A DNA stretch of 55,870 bases from Pseudofabraea citricarpa (GCA_029641185.1 JAPWGK010000041.1:1-55870), one strand, 5' to 3'; counted from the first letter of the stretch, positions 21,584-38,877 are shown. Program-made: numbers and translations. Notes: generated by a model not told the origin, from the sequence alone.

Positions 21584-22351
21584 GTAAAAAATAATGGAAC
21601 AAACAAATAAAATCTTCAACGTCTTGAAAGAAATAAACGTTGTTTAGACGAGGAAGACGTTATTAATAAAAACCAGTAAATAAGTAGATAAAGATAAATA
21701 GTTTAATTATACCTTGTATTAAGCAAGATCCCTTTAAAGGAAATAGGGAGAAGGTAAAATATAAAAAGGTCGAAGGAGGTAGATATGATCCATAACGAGG
21801 ATTAGAATCTGTTTACATTTATATAAAGCCCTATTACTTATATTAAGTTTTCGTTTTATATTACTAAGTAATATATACATTAGTAATAAAGTATAAATCT
21901 GTTCACACACATTTATTCACTGATGTTAAGGGCGGCGTCGTCACCCTTATATCTTTATTTTACCCTCCAATATGTAAAATAGGATGGTAGGTTTAAATTA
22001 GATAATCTTGTTTAGCCTGATTAGCTTAACCTAGCCAACGGTAACCACCAAAAAAAGCATAAATATTATGAAAAAACAAAATTTAAATCAATTAGGTTAT
22101 AATTCAAACGTTACATTTAGCAGTGAAGACGGGTTTAAATAAAATAGCTTTAGATTAGGTAGTATTATAAATACAAATGAAAAGTTTGAGGATAAAGGAG
22201 TCTGATATTAAATAGTAAATAACTGAATTCAAGAACGCAGAGGATGGCATACTTCTTTGCTGGAGTGGTTAGCCTAGCAAGCCTAGCGAGTTTAGCAAAC
22301 TTAAGCTAGCCTAGCCTATCCTATCCTAGCCTAGCCTAGCCTAGCCTGCAT
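21584..22351 (+). other. Unassigned decayed region
   Basis: No intact ORF. Short protein-like runs broken by stops occur near 22080-22140. A GC-rich direct repeat of ctagc/cctag units lies at 22272-22348. Probably degenerated intron or ORF material. Confidence 0.5.
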
Positions 22352-22915
22352 CGCACTAAAAAAAATGTTTTATCTATTATATTTGAATCTTTTTTAGGTT
22401 ACGCTCAAGGAGAAAAAATTTAAAGGAAGATTCTGACGTAGAATATATTATTTTTGCATAATCTTATGTTTGAGTAGAGATATTGTAACTAAAATACCTA
22501 TAGTAACCTCTAGATTAGGAACTAAAGGTAAACTGGAAAAAGGTAGTAAGGTTTTCAACTTGAATTTAAACTAGTCTTAATTGGGTTAGGGTTATTTGAT
22601 ATAAAGATGGTCTAAAACGTGTGCCAGAATGTATTGGTCAATATTTAACACCCTTAGCTTTAGCTATATGTATTATGGATAATGGATCTAAAGTTAGTCA
22701 AGGCTTAAAGTTTTCTACTAACTGTTTTACTTATAATGATTGTATGGAGCTTGTAAATGTTTTAAATGATAATTTTAATATTAAAGCTTCAGTGATTTAA
22801 GTCAGCTGGTAGTAAAGAAAAATATATTATCTACGTTTGAAAATAATCTATGTAGGATCTTAGACACTATGTGTCTCCATATATAATACCTGGAATGAAA
22901 TACAAAATATTAAAA
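22352..22915 (+). pseudogene. Broken LAGLIDADG homing endonuclease
   Basis: Three conserved pieces of the LAGLIDADG_2-type family are visible in order but in different frames: an N-terminal VLSIIFESFLGYAQGEK piece near 22360-22420; YLTPLALAICIMDNGSKVSQ with FSTNCFTYNDCMELVNVL at 22645-22770; and SAGSKEKYIIYVWK then YIIPGMKYKI near 22800-22912. Frameshifts and stops separate them. It lies just upstream of a group I intron core remnant, so the two formed one mobile intron, now dead and outside any recognisable host exon. Confidence 0.8.
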
Positions 22916-23028
22916 AAAAAATAAAAATTTAACATAGTTATATGGTGATATTTAAAGTAAATTTTACTAAGATTTTAGACTATTAGACATATAGCAATAC
23001 CTGTGAAAACGGTCAAAGATGTTTGTTT

Positions 23029-23135
23029 TACATTAAGACCGTCGGTTATTTTTTTTTTTCGGTAGAGTAAACTATCGCTACAGATTGATTCACCGGTGGG
23101 TGTCTGAAATGATGCTTAATGTACAATTGGTATCT
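23029..23135 (+). mobile_element. Remnant 3' core of a group I intron
   Basis: Shares aagaccgtcggttattt, tcaccggtgggtgtctga (with one change) and aatgatgcttaatgtaca with the 3' core of cox1 intron 1 (28013-28095). No cob or cox1 exon flanks it. Together with the broken endonuclease upstream it marks a displaced, decayed intron related to cox1 intron 1. Confidence 0.7.
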
Positions 23136-23683
23136 TTTTACCTTATAAGTTTTGGTATGGTAAGACAAGGCTTTATACTAAATTAAATTATGATAATCTC
23201 TTTCTATGTTGAGTATTTTGCACATGGTTTGCTTATTTTAAACATATAAAGTAAAACGCTAGGTAAAATAATTTACCGTTAAGCTAAAATAAGCAAATTA
23301 AATATTTTAAATGGTTTGCCTCAAATGTATAACTAAAAATTAAAAACTTTATCTTGATTGTAATAAGACTATATATTGTTTATAATGTTTTTGTGATTAA
23401 ATCTAAAAAAAAGGTAAGGTTTGTATATTACTTCATGCGGTCGGCGGCGGAGCTTAACTAATAAAGAAATAAGTTCAATCTGATACTCCATATTGTCAAT
23501 CCTTTCTTAATACCCTGATCCGTAAATCCATTACTATCTAATACCATCAGCCTTCCTCAAGATTAGCCACATTTCCCTTTCCGGTACGAAATAAGAAGTT
23601 TATAGCTAAGTATACAATAGTATAGAAAGCTATAGGTAGTATTAACCCACTCCCTTCTCTTCCCTCCCGTAGAGACAAAGATC

Positions 23684-24310
23684 TTATTCCACCGAAAAGA
23701 TGTTTTCCATGCAGATATGTTCACCATACTTATTATCAATATAGCCAAAGGGCTCAAACCCTAGTTTTTCCAGCACTCTTTGACTGGCCTTATTGTCCAA
23801 CTTGGCACTAGCATACACTCGCTCAGCTACCTCAGATCTATCCTGAAAATCAACAGAACTGTAGGTTATTTCGAGGTTTGTACGCTCACGGGGTAGACCC
23901 CACCAAAACCGCATAAAGGCGGTAGCGAACTCAGTGGCGTATCCTTTATTCCAGTACTCTTTCTTTAACTGATAGCCAAAATTAGGCCATCCCTTTTGGG
24001 AATGTAAGTTCTGCATTCCACCATTCCCGATTAGGTCGCCTTCGCTATCATCAGATTTCTTCAGGTAAATACCCAAATATAGTCTAGATTCGTATGGTGG
24101 TAGCTCTTTTTTGAGCCTGTCTTCAGTACAGCTCAAATCTGTGGACACTAATTCGAGATAGCCCTCGTGAGCTTCTGGTTGAGTCTGGAGGGTGTGGTAT
24201 GCCTCAAGGTCCGAAAGACGGAATGATCGAATGATAAGGCGATCGGTGAAAATAGGTAGAGGTAGGATACCATCAACAAGGGGACGCGTCGTCGAGACAG
24301 TAGGAGCCAT
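23684..24310 (-). CDS. GNAT-family N-acetyltransferase, nuclear type
   Basis: 208 aa on the minus strand, the only gene on that strand. It fits the Acetyltransf_3 (RimJ/RimL-like) group: N-terminal TDRLIIRSFRLSDLEA, the acetyl-CoA loop in KKEYWNKGYATEF (Q/R-x-x-G-x-A position), and the end motif NKASQRVLEKLGF. Substrate cannot be inferred. Codon use and GC content are unlike all neighbours: Trp is TGG only, and no TGA is used. Upstream lie a TATA box and a Kozak-like ATG context. This is best read as a nuclear gene moved into the mitochondrial genome (or, less likely, a chimeric assembly). With a nuclear promoter it is probably silent here. Confidence 0.88.
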   Translation of the reverse strand: MAPTVSTTRPLVDGILPLPIFTDRLIIRSFRLSDLEAYHTLQTQPEAHEGYLELVSTDLSCTEDRLKKELPPYESRLYLGIYLKKSDDSEGDLIGNGGMQNLHSQKGWPNFGYQLKKEYWNKGYATEFATAFMRFWWGLPRERTNLEITYSSVDFQDRSEVAERVYASAKLDNKASQRVLEKLGFEPFGYIDNKYGEHICMENIFSVE

Positions 24311-24441
24311 TGTGATGGTGTAAGGTGGATGTTGGAATAAATTGTGATTGTGTAAGTGTAGGTGAAGATTGATTATTATAGATTGTAACTCTACGGGTTG
24401 AGGTAAAATAAAAGGAGAGGGAAGAGGAAGAGATTGTTCAT

Positions 24442-24453
24442 CCTTATATACTT
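24442..24453 (-). promoter_or_regulatory. TATA box of the GNAT gene
   Basis: On the minus strand the sequence gtatataagg lies about 135 bp upstream of the GNAT ATG, followed by a pyrimidine-rich tract and a caccatcacaATGGC start context. This is the layout of an ascomycete RNA polymerase II promoter, not a mitochondrial one. Confidence 0.65.
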
Positions 24454-24561
24454 TTTTTTTGCAAAGATCACATGTAAAATTACATTTGATTTATAATCAA
24501 GAGCCGAGGTCTCTGAGCTCTCTGCGTAAGCGAGAGGTTCCACTTATCAAGCTGAATAGTT

Positions 24562-24735
24562 TCTATGACTCATAGTGAGCAAATAGATAAAATTACGTGT
24601 GATGATGGCGAGTATGACTCAAAGTGGCGAGTATGACTCAAAGTGGCGAGTATGACTCAAGGTGGTGAGTATGACTCAAAGTGGCGAGTATGATTCATGG
24701 TGGGGAATAAATAAAATTACGCGTCGTGGTGGCGA
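24562..24735. repeat. Tandem TGACTCA repeats upstream of GNAT
   Basis: An 18-bp unit (gcgagtatgactcaaagt) is repeated about five times from 24605 to 24700. With a lone upstream copy near 24567 there are five exact TGACTCA heptamers and one TGATTCA. TGACTCA is the AP-1/Gcn4-CPC1 type bZIP site. The array is bracketed by two related stretches (ataaaattacg...tggcgag). Confidence 0.8.
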
Positions 24736-24790
24736 GTTTATGTAGGGTAGATGTGTTCGAAGCAAAATACACCATGATTTATATCGCAAT

Positions 24791-25861
24791 GTTCCTAAAT
24801 ATGGTAGTGGCAAATATGTTGATAAGGATTTACATAATTTGACAAGACTATTCTGATCCTGGATATAGGCTTGGGTTAAAGTCTCTTTCCTTTCATATAA
24901 AGCCCTCTTAACAATATATTTATTAGCATTATGTTATTGTTTAATGAAATTTATATTCATTTATATCATATATTGTAGCTTAAAGTAGTTATAAAAGGTT
25001 ATTTCGATTGTATGGTAAAAGTTAATAAATACCTTTAACTTAAAAAACATATCTTGAAAAAAACAAAAAACAAATTGATAATATAAAGTAGATGTACACG
25101 CATATATTTTATTATTGGTTCTTTTGTGGGTTAGTCTTACTTAAATTATGTAAAACCTCTCAGCTCCCCTTTATAATAAGTATATAAAGGGAAGGTTTAA
25201 TTCGTTATAATTACATAAACCTTAGAGATTGAGAGTAATTAAATTTTTATTGTACTATATAAGTATATTAATTATGATATAAAAACAACTTTAAAGTAAT
25301 TTAAATGGATATTTAGTTACTAATAAAAAAAAAGAATATTATACTTAATCATACGAGTAAAATTAATCTATTAAAATACCCGAGTAATAATATTTAGCTT
25401 ATAACTTTCACCTATAAATTTATTTAGACTATATTTATTTATATTTTAATAATATTAGGGGTTATAGTATTATTGTGTATTTTTTTTTTTTTTCGATGAT
25501 GTGATGATTAATAGTAATTAGAGTTTGCTTTATCTAATTAGTAATTAAAATACTAAGATAAAAACATGGAAAGCTCAGTAAGTCCGAAATGAAACACCTA
25601 AGTCAGTATTTGAATCTTAATTTTAATCTACTTAAAAAGGTACAAACCGTAAAAGTAGTTTATCATATTCTGTCTACTTTTTTGATAAGAGGAAGTAAGA
25701 AGTATGAGTGTAAACTTATTCTGGAAGCATAAATTCTATTGATTATCTAAGTTTGTTTCCTTTGGTATAAAGCCTTTATACAAATAAAATGTCAACCTTT
25801 TTAATTAATAATAAAAAAATAATTTTTAGCCTTCATTTAGAAAGCGTAATTTAAGTTATAT
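24791..25861 (+). other. Intergenic region before cox1
   Basis: About 1.07 kb of AT-rich spacer with poly-T runs. No ORF, tRNA or intron motif recognised. The end must contain the cox1 leader. Confidence 0.55.
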
Positions 25862-32020
<6,159 letters not shown>

Positions 32021-32043
32021 CCTCGTCCATAAATCCAGGTAGT

Positions 32044-32637
32044 TTGGGTATAGACTGCTTAACATATCTTCTTATTGTTTTTATGATTTTTTCTATATTT
32101 ATACTCTTATCTGAACAAGATAGAGATTTATCTATGAAAAATGTAAAGGTTTATGGACAAGAGCTAGCAAGAGGTGTACATGACCACCCTAATCATGTAG
32201 AATTAACATTTCAACTTGTAGGGCCAAGTAATGTAACTCCAGATAGAGTAATATACGACGTTAATGACGTTACGGGTGGTAAAGTACCCCCGTTATTTGT
32301 AAATCCAAATTTAAGGTTTGGTCATGCAATGCACAGAGGAGCTGTACACATGGGTGTAAAAATACCCATTAATTACAACGGTTGTGAAGAAATAGGTACA
32401 ATGGAAGCTGTAAATCAAAATTTCTTCTTTGTAGTTGCTCCGGCTCCACATCCGAGTTCTTTAGCTTTACTAGCTGCTAGAGGAATAACTGTGACCAGCG
32501 GTGGTCTACCTTTAAGACGAGTGCTTCATGAAACTAACCATGATGGTGTTACACAAAGAGTATGGTGTACATATATATATGCTGACCGAGAAACATCTCG
32601 AGGAAGCTTGGTAGAGGGGGCTACTTATATTTCATAG
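32044..32637 (+). CDS. orf197: accessory ORF downstream of cox1
   Basis: 197 codons from TTG 32044; the frame is open back to 31996, overlapping the cox1 end in the -1 frame. One N-terminal membrane segment (LTYLLIVFMIFSIFILL) is followed by a compact ~165-aa domain with EARG-free, valine/proline-rich text such as FGHAMHRGAVHMGVKIPI. Not recognised. No repeat linker, unlike the nad1, cox2 and cox3 ORFs. Trp is TGG. Start codon uncertain. Confidence 0.55.
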   Translation: MGIDCLTYLLIVFMIFSIFILLSEQDRDLSMKNVKVYGQELARGVHDHPNHVELTFQLVGPSNVTPDRVIYDVNDVTGGKVPPLFVNPNLRFGHAMHRGAVHMGVKIPINYNGCEEIGTMEAVNQNFFFVVAPAPHPSSLALLAARGITVTSGGLPLRRVLHETNHDGVTQRVWCTYIYADRETSRGSLVEGATYIS

Positions 32638-32640
32638 CTA

Positions 32641-33090
32641 ATAATATAATAATAGTTGTAATTATAATTTATTTGTTTACCTTTGGTTTTAGGTACTAAA
32701 CGTTTAACTCTAAGTTATAATTATATAAATAAATATTTAAAATAAATATTTCTTTACTTCTTTTTTACATAAAGAAAAACAATGATAAATAAAAATTTAC
32801 GCTTATTCCCTTATACTAGGTATAAACCTGGTACAGGGGACCTTGAGTTCTTTTTATTAGAAATACATCTAGCAGAGATATTTTCAAATAGACTAAATAC
32901 CATATCCTACTAAAATCCTTATTTAATTTTTTATTAAGTTAGGTAAATAAACATAAATAATATTAACTATTATAAACAAAATTTAAATATATATATATAT
33001 GTTTATTACTAAAAACACAATAGTAATGGTGTGTGTAACGCCATAATGTTAGAAATATAAATATTTTTAATGGAAAATAAAAAAAAAAGT
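32641..33090 (+). other. Intergenic region before rns
   Basis: 450 bp of AT-rich spacer. It contains one cctggtacagg palindrome near 32827. No tRNA or ORF seen. Confidence 0.55.
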
Positions 33091-34640
33091 ATAAATGAGT
33101 TTGATGATGGCTCTGAATGAACGCTGTCCAAATGCTTGACACATGCTAATCGTACGTCTAATTTAACAGGGGTAAAAAATTACCCAGTAATTTCATTAGA
33201 AGTGGTGTACAGGTGAGTAAAAAATATTTTGGCTGCCTTAAAGTAAGGTATAAAATCCCTTATATAATAAAGGAAGACATCTTCCGCTTTAAGATGACAA
33301 TCAATATTTCGGATAGGTAGTAGTTAAGGTAACGGCTTAACTAGCCAGAAATTCCGTAGTCGAGGCTGAGAGGTCGATCGACCACATTGGGTCTGAAAAA
33401 ACCCCAATACGTATAGTACAGCAGTGGGGAATATTGGTCAATAGCCTAACGGCTGAACCAGCAATTTGGAGGAATGGAAAGCTTCGGCTGACTATGTTAG
33501 TATCCATTAATACAAAAAAAAATTAATGGTTAAAATGTTAAAAAGTAAATATTTTAATATTGCTAACGGTTTAGTGACTTTGTCACCTAAAGTTCTAGGT
33601 AGTATACTGATTATGACAATTTACTATCTATGTGTCTTGACCAAATTACGTGCCAGCAGTCGCGGTAATACGTAGAAGACTAGTGTTATTCATCTTTATT
33701 AGGTTTAAAGGGTACCTAGACGGTTTAATTAGTCCAAAGTAGGATACAGTTAAACTAGAGTTATATATAAGAAGGTGAGTATTTGTGGAGTAGAGTTGAA
33801 ATTCTGTGATACCATGAGGACTGGTAAGGGCGAAAGCAACCTTTTATCTAATAACTGACGTTGAGGGACGAAGGCTCGGGTCGCGAAGAGGATTAGATAC
33901 CCTAGTAGTCCAAGCAGATAATGATGAATGCCATAGATTAGATAATATTTAGTTTATAAATGAAAGTGCAAGCATTCCACCTCAAGAGTAATGTGGCAAC
34001 ACAGGAACTGAAATCATTAGACCGTTTTTGAAACCAGTAGTGAAGTATGTTATTTAATTCGATAATCCTCGAAAAACCTTACCACAATTTGAATATTATC
34101 AGGTAAATTTTATCTAGATATTACAAGTGTTGCATGGCCGCCTTCAGTTAATGTCGTGAGATATTGGTTAATTCCATTAAATTAGCGGAAACCCTTGCTT
34201 TATTTATGTAATTTGAAAATAAAGCAGTTCGCCATTACATTGGTTATGATAACAGGGATTAAGACAGGTCATCATGGCCTTAATATTGTGGGCTATAGAC
34301 GTGCCACATATTCCTATACAAAGAGATGCGAAAATGTGAATTTAAGCTAATCTCAAAAAGTAGGATAAAATATGGATTGTAGTCTGAAATTCGACTACAT
34401 GAATAAGGAATTACTAGTAATCGTGAATCACCACGTCACGGTGAATCTCTTCTCAGATAGGTACTAACCACTCGTCAGGCGCTGAAAGAAGTATGTGCAA
34501 TAAGTTTGGCTAACTGTTATTCTTTATTTTAGACAATTGGGTTTAACTATTATAACGGAAGGTTTTCGTATGCGTGACTTTGATTGGTGTTAAGTCGAAA
34601 TACGGTTCGTGTAGTGGAAATTGCACGGGGTTGATTAATG
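33091..34640 (+). rRNA. rns: Small subunit ribosomal RNA
   Basis: About 1.55 kb. Opens with gagtttgatgatggctctga; contains cagcagtgggg-type text, gtgccagcagtcgcggtaat (530 loop, 33651), ggattagataccctagtagtcc (33892), and the decoding-site stretch near tcaccacgtcac (34428), with helix 45 text near 34600. No intron. Ends are estimated from conservation. Confidence 0.95.
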
Positions 34641-34672
34641 TTAACAATACATAAATATATAGAAATATATAA

Positions 34673-34757
34673 AGGAGGGTTCCGTTTGTTGGTATGACGG
34701 GTTGAGCTGTAAACTCAGTAGCATACGCTGTCGAAGGTTCGATTCCTTTCCCTCCTA
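34673..34757 (+). tRNA. trnY(gta): tRNA-Tyr (GTA)
   Basis: Acceptor aggaggg/ccctcct, anticodon loop with GTA, long variable arm as expected for fungal mitochondrial tRNA-Tyr, T loop ttcgatt. Confidence 0.95.
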
Positions 34758-35140
34758 TTGTTTATATGTTTGTTTTATAACAATATAAATTAACATAATT
34801 ATAAGAATAAATACTATTCTATAAAATATATATACCTTTTACTATAAACATGAATAGTTATGTTATATACGCGTCTAACAACTATAGTTAGATATCTTAT
34901 TATTTAAATAACAATAAATTAAGTAAATGGTATATTAGAGCTTCACAAGCAAGTAAAACTTAACGATGGTTAATAAATAAAAAAGAGATTTTAGCCTAGA
35001 TTTTAGGTTTTATATTTAAAAGGTTATATATAACCTTTTTCCTCACTTTAGTATTATTTACTATTACTATATGTATCTATATTAATGGGTAATAAACCCC
35101 TTTATCTTGACATAATGGAGGTAAAAAAAAAGAAAAAATA
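34758..35140 (+). other. nad6 leader region
   Basis: Contains a hairpin (aaaaggttata/tataacctttt, 35018-35039) and the nad6 leader ending ataatggaggtaaaaa before the ATG. A diverged copy of the last ~120 bp occurs at 49136-49265. Confidence 0.6.
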
Positions 35141-35797
35141 ATGCTTAATAATTTATATCTAACAACTGAAGTTTTGACCAACGGATATAAGCCTGAGTTT
35201 TTGGACATTTTTTCATTACTAGCTATCTTATGTGGTATATTGGTTATTGTAAGTAAAAATCCTATAGTATCTGTTTTATTTTTAATAGGATTATTTTTAG
35301 GTATATCTGGTTATCTGATTACCTTAGGGTTAAATTTTATAGGATTATCCTATTTGCTGGTATATGTGGGAGCTGTGTCAATTTTATTTCTTTTTATTTT
35401 AATGTTAATAAATGTAAGAATTAGTGAATTGCTAAGTGACACAAACAACAGTATACCTTTAGCAGTGATTTTATGTATATCATTTTATAACCCTGTTTCT
35501 ATAATATTACCTTATAGTGTAACGATGAACAACACAAGTCTTAATTTTAGTACATTAAAAAATTATTATAATGATAATTTCGTACCTCTTGTTCAATCAG
35601 GTGGTACAGAAGATAATCGTCTTATATATTTTGTAACTAGTAAAATTTGAGATGGAAATCTGTATGAAAGTAGTCATATTACTAGTATAGGTAATATAAT
35701 GTATACTAGCTATAGCATCTGACTAATATTAACATCTATTATATTATTATTAGCGATGGTAGGAGCGATTGTTATAACAATTAAACAAAAAAAATAA
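35141..35797 (+). CDS. nad6: NADH dehydrogenase subunit 6
   Basis: 218-aa NAD6, complex I membrane subunit. Hydrophobic helices with the conserved block LGLNFIGLSYLLVYVGAVSILFLF (family YVGAIAVLFLF). A variable hydrophilic loop (about residues 125-175) is normal for fungi. TGA at 35648 and near 35721 read as Trp. Ends TIKQKK. It lies between tRNA-Tyr and tRNA-Val. Confidence 0.96.
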
Positions 35798-35814
35798 AGT
35801 TTAATAAAAAACAA

Positions 35815-35886
35815 AAGGGATTAGCTCAATGGTAGAGCAACCGTCTTACACACGGTTGGTTAGGTGTTCGAGTCACCTATCCCTTA
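35815..35886 (+). tRNA. trnV(tac): tRNA-Val (TAC)
   Basis: Acceptor aagggat/atccctt, D arm gctc/gagc, anticodon stem accgt/acggt with loop cttacac, T arm aggtg/cacct. Confidence 0.95.
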
Positions 35887-36029
35887 AATAAAAATCATCT
35901 TTTTATTACTCTAAGGAAGCAGCAGCAGGAGCAGCAGGAGCAAGAGCAGCAAAAAAATTATTAGACACTATATAGAAGTGAAATCACTTAAAAATGTGGA
36001 TTTTAAAAATAAAAATAAATAAAATTAAA

Positions 36030-37402
36030 ATGACAAATTCAACTAGAAGTACCTTTCAAGCACATCCTTTTCACTTAGTATCACCATCTCCTTGACCTTT
36101 ATTCACTTCTATGGCATTATTAACATTAACAACTAGCGGAGTTTTATCTATGCATAGTTTTAGTAATGCTACTTATTTTTTAGTATTAGCTTTTGTAACT
36201 CTTATTCTTTCAATGGGTTTATGATGACGTGATGTTATATCAGAGGGTAAACTTACTATAATAAAATGAACTCTAAACAAGTTAAATTAAAATAAGTAAA
36301 AGTTATAAAATAAGTTTTTATACAATTAAGATAAAAAAAGAGTATAAAATAAATTAGCTTTAGGTTTATAAAGTCAGGGTTAATGGTTTATATATAAAAG
36401 GGTTAGTAAGGTAATTATATAAAGTACTTAACCCTTATTAATTAGTAACTTAAAATATTAAAATATGCTTATATGTTTAATATAGACATATAATTAAGGC
36501 ATATAGGTTGTTTATACCTAAGTATAGAAGGATATCCAGTATATAAGATGAAAAGTATATAAATATATATAAGTTAATATAATTATAATATCATCTACGC
36601 ACCAAAAAGTATAAATAATGTGCCCTCTTAAAACTTGACTATATGCTGGAAACTCTTTTTGTAAAGATAATCAGCAGGAAACCAATAGATAGTATACTAT
36701 CCTAGTAGGATCCTCAGAGACTATGCGTCATAAATTAATTTATTTATAGTTTAGAAAAGTAAATTAAGTAAGATATAGTCCAACTTAATATAGAAATATA
36801 TAAAAAAATAGACATATTTAGGAAATCACACATTAGCAGTTCAAAGAGGATTAAACATGGGTGTAGCTTTATTTATAGTTAGTGAAGCATTATTTTTCTT
36901 AGCTATATTCTGAGCATTTTTCCATAGTGCTTTATCACCTACAGTAGAATTAGGTGCACAATGACCACCTATGGGTATAGAAGCAATCAACCCATTTGAA
37001 TTACCTTTACTTAACACCGTTATATTATTATCATCAGGTGTTACAGTCACTTACGCTCATCACTCTCTTATAGCTAGTAACAGAAAAGGAGCTCTTTACG
37101 GTTTAGTTGCAACTGTAATACTTGCCGGAATATTCACCTTATTCCAAGGTGTAGAATATTCTGTATCTTCTTTCACAATTAGTGACGGAGCATTTGGATC
37201 ATGTTTTTATTTTGGTACGGGTTTTCATGGTTTACATGTTATGATTGGAACTGCTTTTATAGCTGTGGGTTTGTGACGGGTCCTTGCTTATCATTCAACT
37301 GAAAACCACCATTTAGGTCTTGAATCGAGTATCTTGTACTGACATTTTGTAGATGTTGTTTGATTATTTTTGTACGTGTCAATATATTATTGAGGATCTT
37401 AA
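36030..37402 (+). CDS. cox3: Cytochrome c oxidase subunit 3, two exons
   Basis: Exons 36030-36248 and 36812-37402, joined at [22 protein letters not shown], giving a 269-aa COX3. Exon 1 begins [20 protein letters not shown]. Conserved blocks include [22 protein letters not shown] (with TGA as Trp) and [11 protein letters not shown]. Ends LYVSIYYWGS. The -1 frame is open across the 3' end into the next ORF. Confidence 0.95.
36249..36811 (+). mobile_element. Group I intron in cox3, no endonuclease
   Basis: 563 nt. Exon 1 ends in T and the intron ends in G. The core shows aatcagcaggaaacc, gtaggatcctcagagactatgcg and agatatagtcc (36660-36782). The exon frame stops after 13 codons, so no homing protein is encoded. 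Confidence 0.85.
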
Positions 37403-37455
37403 ATTCTAATTTAAGTACTCTTCAATCTTATATTAGTAGTTTAAATATCCGAGAT

Positions 37456-38277
37456 ATGTATAATATAATAATGAAGTTAAAATATCTTATATTTATTTGT
37501 AATACTATCTCAAGTATTTATAGCTTAAGCTGTGATATAAATATTGCATGAATATTTATTATCTTCATATTAAGTTTTTTAGTTTTGATATATCTTTGTT
37601 TTATAGATCAATGATTAAAAAATAATTATCCTTTTTTACATAAAATATTGATCGTTTCCTCTATAGTAATTTGTTTATATTCTTTTTTTAAAATAGTACT
37701 AGACTTAGCAAACTACATATATAAAATGAATTCTAATGGAGGTCAAAGTTCAAATGGTCCTAATGGTCCTAACGGTCCTAATGGTCCTAACGGTTCAAAT
37801 GGTCCGAACGGTTCTAATGGTCCTAATGGTCCTAACGGTCCAAATGGTTCTAATCAAACTATTGGTGCAAGATCTACAACACATCGAAAAGGTAAAGGTC
37901 GATGAGTTCCTTATAGAAAAGAAGCAATTCGACCTGATATTCCAACTGGTCCAAACGATGCTGAATGGAATACAATAGCTAATAGATTAGAGGCTTTAAG
38001 AGCAGCAGAACTAGAAAGAAGAACTCGAGATAATGTGAGAAGTAATAGTGTAACCTTTGGTGATGTCAATTTCAAAAGAACAAGACGTGCCAATGGAGTA
38101 TACACTACTGAACAAGCAGCTATTAACCATTACCTAGATGTAATAGAAAGTTTTATAGATAAACATGATTACCTAAGAGCGCATTGAGAAATGCATAGCG
38201 GAAATGCATATCATCCGACTACGATAATTATCCGAGATGAATTATTAAAAGCCTTAAGGAGAGAACCTAGGGTTTAG
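37456..38277 (+). CDS. orf273: membrane + Gly-Pro-Asn repeat linker + soluble domain, downstream of cox3
   Basis: 273 aa from ATG 37456; unknown family. The frame is open back past 37360 (TTG), overlapping the end of cox3 in the -1 frame. It has an N-terminal hydrophobic region with about three membrane segments (residues ~8-28, 38-58, 68-90), then a NGPNGPNGSNGPN-type linker (DNA 37750-37855), then a ~135-aa charged domain rich in Arg/Glu/Ala helices. TGA at 37549, 37612 and 37903 read as Trp. Same plan as the nad1, cox2 and nad2-copy ORFs, but the C-terminal domain is not visibly related to theirs. Confidence 0.7.
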
Positions 38278-38415
38278 AGTATTCTATATATAACATTAAT
38301 ATTTCAAGTAATATAAAGTAGATATTGTTTATATTTATTTTTATATTCAGATTTGTGCAAAAATCACAGTCACAGTATATATATGTATGTATGTGTATAT
38401 ATGTATGTATATATA

Positions 38416-38487
38416 GAGACCTTAATTTAATGGTAAAATACGAGACTTTTAATCTTTGTTATGTAAGTTCGAATCTTACAGGTCTTA
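38416..38487 (+). tRNA. trnK(ttt): tRNA-Lys (TTT)
   Basis: Acceptor gagacct/aggtctt, anticodon loop cttttaa, T loop ttcgaat. Confidence 0.9.
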
Positions 38488-38549
38488 AATCTTTTATTAT
38501 TAGTTGTTAAATATTAGCATCTAGTTAGACTAATTTTGTCTAAAAAAAA

Positions 38550-38620
38550 ACGGCTATAAGTTAATGGTAGACTAGTTGCCTTCCACGCAATCCGTGTCGA
38601 TTCGAATTCGACTAGCCGTA
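38550..38620 (+). tRNA. trnG(tcc): tRNA-Gly (TCC)
   Basis: Acceptor acggcta/tagccgt, anticodon stem gttgc/gcaat, loop cttccac. It differs at only 6 of 71 positions from the TCG-bearing tRNA at 52408. Confidence 0.93.
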
Positions 38621-38688
38621 ATAAAAATAATTTAAATAATGTAATACTGTTAGGGATATAATTATAACAAATAGTATAAAAATATTAA

Positions 38689-38761
38689 GGGTTAGTAGCT
38701 TAAGAGGTAAAGTACTTTCCTGTCACGAAAGATTATGTCGGTTCGATGCCGGCCTAACCCG
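38689..38761 (+). tRNA. trnD(gtc): tRNA-Asp (GTC)
   Basis: Acceptor gggttag/ctaaccc, anticodon stem ctttc/gaaag with loop ctgtcac. Confidence 0.93.
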
Positions 38762-38797
38762 AACATATATACAATATGTAAAATTAAAAATAAATAA

Positions 38798-38877
38798 GGA
38801 AGAGTTGCCATTGGTAAGGTAAGATATTTGCTAAATATTGTGTTATACACCTGGGTGTTCGATTCACCCCTCTTCTG
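38798..38877 (+). tRNA. trnS(gct): tRNA-Ser (GCT)
   Basis: Acceptor ggaagag/ctcttct, loop ttgctaa, extended variable arm. Reads AGY codons. Confidence 0.9.

Larger units (their letters stand above)
23430..24790. mobile_element. Inserted nuclear DNA segment (approximate limits)
   Basis: Base composition rises sharply between about 23430 and 24790 compared with AT-rich flanks. The segment holds the GNAT gene, its TATA promoter, an array of TGACTCA motifs and ~230 bp of 3' flank. No transposon ends or target duplication are obvious. Limits are judged by composition only. Confidence 0.65.
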
